64,000 nt of DNA, taken from assembly GCF_025024155.1 (NCBI RefSeq), contig NW_026251822.1:28154-92153 (forward strand), read 5' to 3'. Of the stretch, positions 57,741-64,000 are shown piece after piece (position 1 is the first letter of the stretch; the number at the start of each line of letters is the position of its first letter). Both the position numbers and the translations under genes were made by a program. Source of the DNA: Gamsiella multidivaricata (taxonomy: Eukaryota > Mortierellomycota > Mortierellomycetes > Mortierellales > Mortierellaceae). The notes under the pieces are model-generated. The model did no database searches, had not been told where the DNA came from, and was given only the letters and a program-made list of their open reading frames with translations.

Positions 57741-60661
57741 ATGGCCGTCACTTCCATGCAGCGATTCCGGCTCGGCACCGTCATCCGGGATTTCGAGATC
57801 CTGACCTCAGATGTAGCGGGCGAGAAAGGCTTTGTTTTTCTGGAGGATGTCCAGTATGCCTTTGATACGGAGGCCGCCAGGTTTGAGGCCGGTACCATGG
57901 CCATCCCTTTCATGAGAGGACCTGATCATCGCAAGTAAGTGCTTCGCTAGTCTCTGTTGTTGTCGTTTCTTGACCTACGCGCTTGTTGACTCAGAACCTT
58001 GTTGTTGATGCGAAGAAACAAACTCAAATCCAATCATCTAGGTACGTTCCGGAGCGGATCCCTTGTCGACCGGACGTCATCGTTGACATTATCGAGGATC
58101 CATCGACTGTGGCAATAACCCAACAACCACCGGCACCGCCAAGCTCTGTAGTTTTTACAGAGGTCGATCCAACACCAGCTTTGGAGGCGACAGTCCAGAC
58201 TCTGGTGATTCAAGAGACTCAGCCGGTGTCAGTAGTTGCCGCATCAGTACCTCTGCCAACCACGGAGCTTGTAATGAACAAGCAGCAGCCCCCAGAACCG
58301 ATCGAACCAAGCTCCCAGGTTGCCATGTCGACAGCAGTATCAGCGACTACAACAATAGCAGTCGCAGCCCCCATTTCTGCGCCCATCGACCCCGAAATCT
58401 TGCTATCCGCCGCCAACCCCGAGTTTAAACAATTTGTCCACGGCCGACTCGAAGAACTGGTCGACAAATCCGAGCGAATGATTCGAATGCAGCAGGAAGC
58501 TCTGGACCGGTTGGCTTTGGTCCAAACCAAAGCTGAGGCGATCTTGATTCAAAACTTTGAACTCCTCGAGTACACGATCCCGCGATTGTTTATCGTCCTG
58601 CCAGAGACAACTTCCTTGAAATGGAATCCTGACAACTTGTTAGGGACAAAGTTTCGGTTATACTTTATTTGCGAGTGTGGAGAACATACCAAGCGAGCTG
58701 GGAGCAAGATCCCGCATCACTTGCATTTGGCGAAACATGATGGGTACTCGATCACACAACCAAACAAGTTCTTTGTCCACTATGGTCCGTATCTGCTAGT
58801 GATGCTGACCCTGTTGAAGCATGGTATCTCGATTGCTGGGGTTGTGGTCCCGGCTTTGGCGACTTTGAAAGTGGTTGATGTGGTGGATTCGGTCAAGGAG
58901 TCTTGCGAGACGGTGACGCGGCAGGTGATTGATGGTGTTGATCAATCGATCTCATTTTTGGAAGATTTTCATGTCAAGGAACTGCAAAAGAAGGAAGGCT
59001 CGATCGATCTGCAGAAATCGTCCCAGAACGAGATTGCAGAGTACTTGTTGGATGTCAAGGGTCTCGAAGGTGCTGATCTGCGCCAGTTGGCTTCGTATCT
59101 GTCGACGGGCGATTCTGATAATCTTTTGGGGAACTTGTATCGGATCACGACTAAACATGGCCATGTCAAGTGGGTCTGCAAGGATCACTACCGCGAGGGT
59201 TATCAAGCGGCGAACAACATGAGACTTTGCGAGGCCGTCAAGACTGCTCGTGGAGTCGTCGATGAGCAAGTAGGCAAAGTGGTAGTTACTATCAAGTCGG
59301 CTGTCGCAGCAGCTCAACTATACGAGGCGCTTCTCAAATCCCAGGGTATCTATGAACTGAATCTCACCCTGGCATGGAACCAAGAGAATTCGGATCTGAC
59401 GCGGCTCAAAGAAATGATCAAGAAAGCCACCATCGCGACTCTGACGCTGGACTTGCAACTGAAGACTGGACCGACTTTTGGAATCAGTTTGACAGGCAAA
59501 CGGCGATACGACCCTATTCTTTCGATGCTCCAATACCCGACGTTGAAGAATGTCCATCTCCGAGGAGTCCCTGCAGATTTCTTTCGTCGTTCAGGACTCT
59601 CAGCCAAGGAGGATTATCCAAACCTCAAGACTTTTGAGATGGGCGAATGGGCATCATTGGACAAGGACGACGTCAAGATCTGTACTCTAGCCTCTCGATC
59701 TCCGAACCTGGAACGGATGCAACTCAACGTGTATAGTGATCAAGTCTTGATCATGATTGTAGCGATCCTGAACTCTCGATGGGGTGATGCAGTCCCACTC
59801 AAGCTTCAACTTGGAGCTGTAGACTCGGCTACAGGTGTGTGGTTCGAGATGCTGATCCCCAGAGGTGATCTGGTCGATATCGAATGGAGGGATTTCCCGG
59901 GGTTTTTGAAAGAGTGGGGGCATCATGTCACGAACTTGGGTCTGTGCAACGAAATCACGGAAGAGATTGCGGTCGCTTTGGCTCAGGCAACGACAAAGGC
60001 AGCAACCAAGCAGTCCAGTCTCGAGATTTTGGACGTTGAGCGATCGGCCAAGGTGGATCCGAAACAGATGACCGTTGGTCGTGCTCAAGCCTTGCGAAGA
60101 GTGGTTGCCCAAAGTCCATTGAAGTCCTTGACGGTTGATATAGCCTGTGCCGCAGATGTGCAAGTTGTGTCGCAGATCCAGTGGCAGTACTTGCGCCGAC
60201 TCCGAGTCTCGAGCTTGTTGGACCCCAAGACTTTACCGCTCTCAACCTTGTTACGATCCATGCAGTCCTCCGGCAAAGATGCCATCCTGGTCGAAGATTT
60301 CACAATCTTTGGCCGCGGGTTTGACGAACCTTACTTTACTCAACTCCATGGTGTGATTAGCCGCTTACCGAGACTGAAACGGTTGGTGATTGCGAACGCG
60401 TTGTTTGTAGAGCAATGGTTGAAATTGGTGGCCGTGATGGATTTTGATTGTTTGGAGTATTTGGAGATTCATACACCGAAATTTACGTTGAAGAATGTGG
60501 AGCAGTTTGTGGCTGCGATACCACTAAAGACAAGTTTGAAGACGTTAGTGTTGGAAGGGGCGAATTTTGGAGGGGAGTTTACGATTACGGATCCGGTGCA
60601 AGTTTCGGTTATGAAGGCGAGGGGTATTAAGGTTGTTGATAGTCGAGAAAAGTTGGATTAG
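57741..60661 (+). CDS. Large leucine-rich protein of unknown function, paralogue B of a divergent pair
   Basis: Two exons (57741-57934 and 58042-60661) give 937 aa. The intron sits at the same codon (RK|YVPER) as in paralogue A. N-module MQRFRLGTVIRDFEILTSD / GEKGFVFLEDVQYAF / MAIPFMRGPDHRK, then a Pro/Ala/Thr/Val-rich linker, the conserved block (EALDRLALVQTKAEAILIQN, YTIPRLFIVLPET, FICECGEHT, HHLHLAKHDGY), a hydrophobic segment (HGISIAGVVVPALATL), HVKWVCKDHYREGYQ and a leucine-rich C-terminal half (LNLTLAWNQ, LTLDLQLKTG, LERMQLNVYS). The linker and LRR half are the most different from paralogue A. This pattern fits variable recognition surfaces, but that is inference. No catalytic motif was recognised. 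Confidence 0.91.
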
Positions 60662-60916
60662 ATACAGTAATATAAGAAACGCGACGCACAGCTCAAATTT
60701 GTTATGGTTCACTCAACTCTAAACAGAACGTGACTATCATATAATCACAGTTAGGTTCATATGTAGGAAATAAAGTAGAGTCCCCGTCAGTGGGCGGTCG
60801 ATGAATACATTTTTAAAGTAATCTTCCCAATTGAATGTCCTAGAAAACACAGAGTCCTCTTCCTTCAATTGCATGCGGCTACTTGCATATAGGGGAAGGC
60901 AGCTACCGCTTGCAGT
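60662..60916. other. 3' flank of paralogue B
   Basis: Contains AATAAAGT near 60,768, the likely polyadenylation signal of paralogue B. No gene was seen. Confidence 0.45.
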
Positions 60917-61168
60917 TTATTCGGTGACACTCAAGACGCCTGTTCTTGCGAACTCCTTGGCAATGTCGATTACTCTGGTATCTGCAAAAAGCCCTTCCAA
61001 CAATTGCTCTGGCTTCTTCCAGGCTTGTACCTCAGGCGGAGCGTTGGAGAAGTGGCGGAAGATTTGTGCTAGTGACTCGTACTCGCTTCGAGTAACCTGG
61101 CTGGGAGATCGCAGGTCAGGAGAGTCCAGAAGATGAGGCTCGGGGGGGATGAATCCATCATGAACCAA
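60917..61168 (-). CDS. Small hypothetical protein, 83 aa
   Basis: Frame starting MVHDGFIPPEPHLLDSPDLR followed by amphipathic-looking SEYESLAQIFRHF and DIAKEFARTG segments. The composition looks coding, but there is no known family, no splice evidence and it may be a fragment. Confidence 0.42.
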   Translation of the reverse strand: MVHDGFIPPEPHLLDSPDLRSPSQVTRSEYESLAQIFRHFSNAPPEVQAWKKPEQLLEGLFADTRVIDIAKEFARTGVLSVTE

Positions 61169-61299
61169 TAGTCAGTAGCTAATGGGAAGACAGTATGGTC
61201 TGGCGTCGTCTAAGGTGGTGGAAAGGACGGTGTGGCATATAGCCATATTACATGCTGCCACCGCGTGTATTTAATTAGATCCAGCGAGTCCTATCAATT

Positions 61300-61370
61300 T
61301 ACTTAAGCCACCGAGTAACATATAATGTTCTCGGTGGATTAATATTAAAGATCCCTCTCTTGTTCTCATT
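61300..61370 (+). promoter_or_regulatory. LTR-like promoter with palindrome-framed TATA box
   Basis: The perfect 8-bp palindrome arms CCACCGAG (61,308-61,315) and CTCGGTGG (61,330-61,337) enclose ATATAAT. ATTAAAGATCCCTCTCTTGT follows, nearly identical to the sequence after the palindrome-framed TATA at 32,814. It lies upstream of the CRN-like gene at 61,585, and may drive it or be an LTR remnant. Confidence 0.5.
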
Positions 61371-61584
61371 GAGTCCTGGTTCATGTATACTTCGCAGACG
61401 GCGTAATCAGGGTCATCAGCATCCGATGGTCGAGATCACTTCGGGGAGGCGAAAGCAGTCAGTTTTGAGGCTACTCAGCACGTCCCCACGACCCTCCCGC
61501 TCCACGCGTCAAACGAAATCACATACTTCTTGCTTCCCCACCACTCACAACATAACGATCAACAACTGACGGCCGACTACGCAA

Positions 61585-62850
61585 ATCTTCTTCATTTTGG
61601 ACGGCCAGACACCCTCGAGAGCAATCGAGCTCAATCTGCCTCTCTCAGCCAGCGGTGCAGCGCTCAGGCTCGCCATCAAAAATCGAATGCCTCTCGACTT
61701 TGAAGGAACCTCGGGGCATCTCCTCACGGTGTGGCGTGTCGCTGTCCCCAAGGATGCCGGCACGGCTCATGAACCTGTTGTTTTATCCAACATCAAGTTG
61801 AAACAGGACGTCCACCCATCTGACAAGCTGTTGGAGCTTGTCAAGGCAGATGAACTTGGTACTTACCTCACGGTTTTCGTTGCCACCAAGGTAAGGGTGC
61901 TTCTACAGCCTTGTCATTTGGTACTTTGGATTTAGAGTACATAGGAGTCTGAACGGAACAATTGGACTTGATTAGGAGGTCTTCCCCCTGACGGCGGCGG
62001 TGGAGCAATCTCCGACTGCCTCACGCAAGGCGGCTCTCCTAGTGATCGTGAAGAGTATTAATTCTTCTTATCGGCTTCAGTGGTTTCGCGAGGGCGCACC
62101 CTCGCTTCAAGAGTATTTTGAACTCATTTTCTCCAAGTACCCTGGACTTGCAGATGAGACAGCCTCTCTCGCCATGCAGAGACTTAACAGCAAGGACGAA
62201 TACGACCTTTGCACCACAGATCAGATTCAGGAGAGAGCCGCAGCTACTCTCCTCAATGACAAGCAATGCGAATGCCTTGTCATCAACCTCACCATCCAGT
62301 TCAAGCAGCTTGCGTTATCGCATCACCAGCCGCACCATCTGCCGGAGCGATATGGACTTCATCTCGATCAAATATCCAGTCGCAGGACTCACTACAGCAG
62401 AAGCCCGAGCCGTAAGATGTACGAAAATGCCACAAGCAAGTGCTCTGCGTCGTGGAGGTGAAACATCATGCTTCGGAAACCAGCAGCTTCCCTCAGCTCA
62501 TTGCAGGGATGTACACAGTCTTGGAAAGTTGTCTTGTTGTGCATAATGCCTTACCTTCTCCCCAAACAAGTATGTATTTCGGGATATCGACAGACTATGC
62601 AACATGGGTCACGTTCCGGAGTACCCTCCAGAGGTTGCCCTCAGGAAGCCTGACCATGTTCAAGGTGCAAAAAGCAACGGTTGCGCAAAACTTGTCTTTT
62701 GCGCCAACAACTAAAGAAGGCAAAGCACGCGTTTTGAGCCTACTCGGCAAGGTGTTGTCATTCTTCTCTGTGATCTACGCTTGGTCTGCATCCGATGTGA
62801 ACGTGGGAAAGACCGGGAACAAGGGAGCCGGAAAGGCCAGGAAAACGTGA
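61585..62850 (+). pseudogene. CRN-like gene with Glu-x-Lys nuclease-type block, degenerate
   Basis: The first visible exon (to about 61,890) reads FFILDGQTPSRAIELNLPLS and LLTVWRVAVPKDAGTA, reminiscent of the ubiquitin-like CRN header (LVDGE..., L.LWRVSIP). It ends at VATK|gtaagg. A second exon starts EVFPLTAAVEQSPTASRKAA and is helical. In another frame MDFISIKYPVAGLTTAEARA follows, and after a further frame change VLCVVEVKHHASETSSFPQL, with a Glu-x-Lys pair as in PD-(D/E)XK-type modules. There is no in-frame ATG for the header (a TGA lies about 20 bp upstream). At least two frame changes are needed, so the gene is decayed or its exon structure is not understood. The family assignment is weaker than for the copy at 45.3 kb. 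Confidence 0.5.
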
Positions 62851-62973
62851 GTAGAAGTAATTAGGCAGCATAGGAAGTGGGTTGCAGTCTAGCATTTTCT
62901 AGGTAAATAAAACTCGTGTTGCGGACATGTGTCTGGGCGCGCCCTGATCTAGGGACCCGCAGTACCCTTTCTT

Positions 62974-64000
62974 TTATTCATCCGCATCCTCATCGACTTG
63001 ATCGTCGTGATGTAGGTATTCATCATCATCTAAACCAAAGTCACCGTATCGATCTAGTGCTACTCTATGGTCATAGTAGGTCTCATGTGCAAGATCTACG
63101 CTCCAATCCTTTTCCGAGACAGATATGAGGAAAGTACCAAGTGGAGCATCTTCTGACTCGCTCTCGATCATGCCGATCTCGTGTGTTGGCAGCCCATCGG
63201 CCACGGTGGTCTCCAGTACTGTTTGACTCTCAACCATGTGGATCTCCTGCATTGGCACAGTGACTTCCGGCTCGCTTGTGACATCCTCCATTGATGGCCG
63301 GTTCTGATAGTATTCCTTGCCAATACTGATGGACGTATTCCATTGCGATATAAATGTCGCGCTTTTGACCTCGAAAAAACAGTGGACCAAGGCAATCTTG
63401 AGTCCAATGGGCGCCAGTTTGCCTGTTGTGTAAGCAGCGACCTTGTTCTTGACGATAGCCCATATCTTCTCAATTAGTTGGAGCTCGCAGTGGTATGGTG
63501 GAGTCTTGAAAATCTCGTGGCCACCATTTTCCGTTGCAATCTCGGAGATGGTGAAGGGCTGATCCGGGAGGCTCTTTATGTGCGCCAATAATGTCTTCTT
63601 TGTTGGTACATTATCATCGCTTGTTAGTGGGATGGCGTTATTAATAGCGTCAAACCAGTTAAGGATATCTTCCTTTGTGGATCCTGTGTTCGACTTCCTG
63701 TTAACTCTGCTAAAGTGGTACGAGGCGCCATCGAGGTGAATGTGGCAAGGCGGCAGCCCCATAGCCTGTAGGTTTTGGCAAAGCTTCCTGAAAATGCCGT
63801 TGAACGTCTCCGAGTTAAAGTTGCCATGGTAGTCATCATCCTCTGCCATGGCATCTGAGTAGCGTACCTCATCCGGCACTTTATCCCACAGCTTGGGATC
63901 ATTCCACGATGCGGATACGCCTCCTTTGGATTTTGCTGGCCAAATGTAGATGCTCTCCCTGACATATTCACCTACGAGTTTGTCTGCAGCCTCGTTGTAG
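62974..64000 (-). CDS. C-terminal half of a DDE transposase (IS630/Tc1/mariner supergroup), runs off the window
   Basis: An open minus-strand frame continues to the window edge (in-frame from 64,000). It contains IYIWPAKSKGGVSASWNDPK, the second catalytic block HIHLDGASYHFSRVN (Asp) and the third block FKTPPYHCELQLIEKIWAIV (Glu), followed by an Asp/Glu-rich tail ending DEDADE. The spacing between the Asp and Glu blocks is large (about 75 residues), as in some eukaryotic DDE_3 relatives. The ORF at 20,008-20,985 appears to be the N-terminal part of the same type. The start lies outside the window. No stop is seen in the visible part, so this copy might be intact. Confidence 0.78.
   Translation of the reverse strand, partial: YNEAADKLVGEYVRESIYIWPAKSKGGVSASWNDPKLWDKVPDEVRYSDAMAEDDDYHGNFNSETFNGIFRKLCQNLQAMGLPPCHIHLDGASYHFSRVNRKSNTGSTKEDILNWFDAINNAIPLTSDDNVPTKKTLLAHIKSLPDQPFTISEIATENGGHEIFKTPPYHCELQLIEKIWAIVKNKVAAYTTGKLAPIGLKIALVHCFFEVKSATFISQWNTSISIGKEYYQNRPSMEDVTSEPEVTVPMQEIHMVESQTVLETTVADGLPTHEIGMIESESEDAPLGTFLISVSEKDWSVDLAHETYYDHRVALDRYGDFGLDDDEYLHHDDQVDEDADE

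Overview
The window is nuclear DNA of a filamentous fungus, most probably a Mortierella-type (Mortierellomycotina/Mucoromycota) species. The evidence is intron-rich genes with GT-AG and some GC-AG introns, a fungal P-type H+-ATPase, a COP9 signalosome subunit, CT-rich 5' leaders, many Tc1/mariner copies, Crinkler-like (CRN) sequences and a Fanzor-like nuclease. The phylum is inferred from this gene repertoire; no marker fixes the species.

Housekeeping block, about 1-19,200. It holds an Ima1/TMEM201-type inner nuclear membrane protein (minus, cut by the left edge), a mitochondrial NIPSNAP protein (plus), a mitochondrial glutamate-carrier-like protein (minus), a single-pass membrane protein with a PPxY motif (plus), the plasma-membrane proton pump PMA1 (plus), COP9 signalosome subunit CSN6 (minus) and a Rho1-type GTPase (minus) that carries a 2-nt frameshift.

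First mobile block, about 20,000-26,200. A broken DDE transposase fragment (plus) lies beside a degenerate Fanzor (eukaryotic TnpB) gene and, on the same strand about 270 bp upstream of it, a degenerate XPG/FEN1-like (PIN-fold) nuclease gene.

The FG nucleoporin NUP58 (plus, 26,987-29,166) follows, then a TA-flanked foldback MITE, a decayed chromovirus (Ty3/gypsy) pol remnant with a possible LTR, and a ferric-reductase/NOX-like gene (34,433-37,369) with an unusual two-helix insertion.

Accessory region, about 37,400-54,500. It contains a small acidic unknown protein, a short Tc1 derivative, two related solo-LTR-like sequences, an intact 544-aa gene with a PD-(D/E)XK-like signature, a 244-bp triplicated repeat directly upstream of a decayed CRN gene, and a dense cluster of Tc1 copies. 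One Tc1 is about 1.62 kb with identical 208-bp inverted repeats. RecQ-like, chromodomain and Gag-like fragments lie among them.

Right end, 54,570-64,000. A head-to-head pair of about 940-aa paralogues with a leucine-rich C-terminal half shares a 224-bp promoter. A small unknown ORF, a second decayed CRN-like gene and the C-terminal half of a DDE transposase running off the right edge complete the window. Three LTR or LTR-like promoters at 32.8, 53.6 and 61.3 kb place their TATA box inside a short perfect palindrome.
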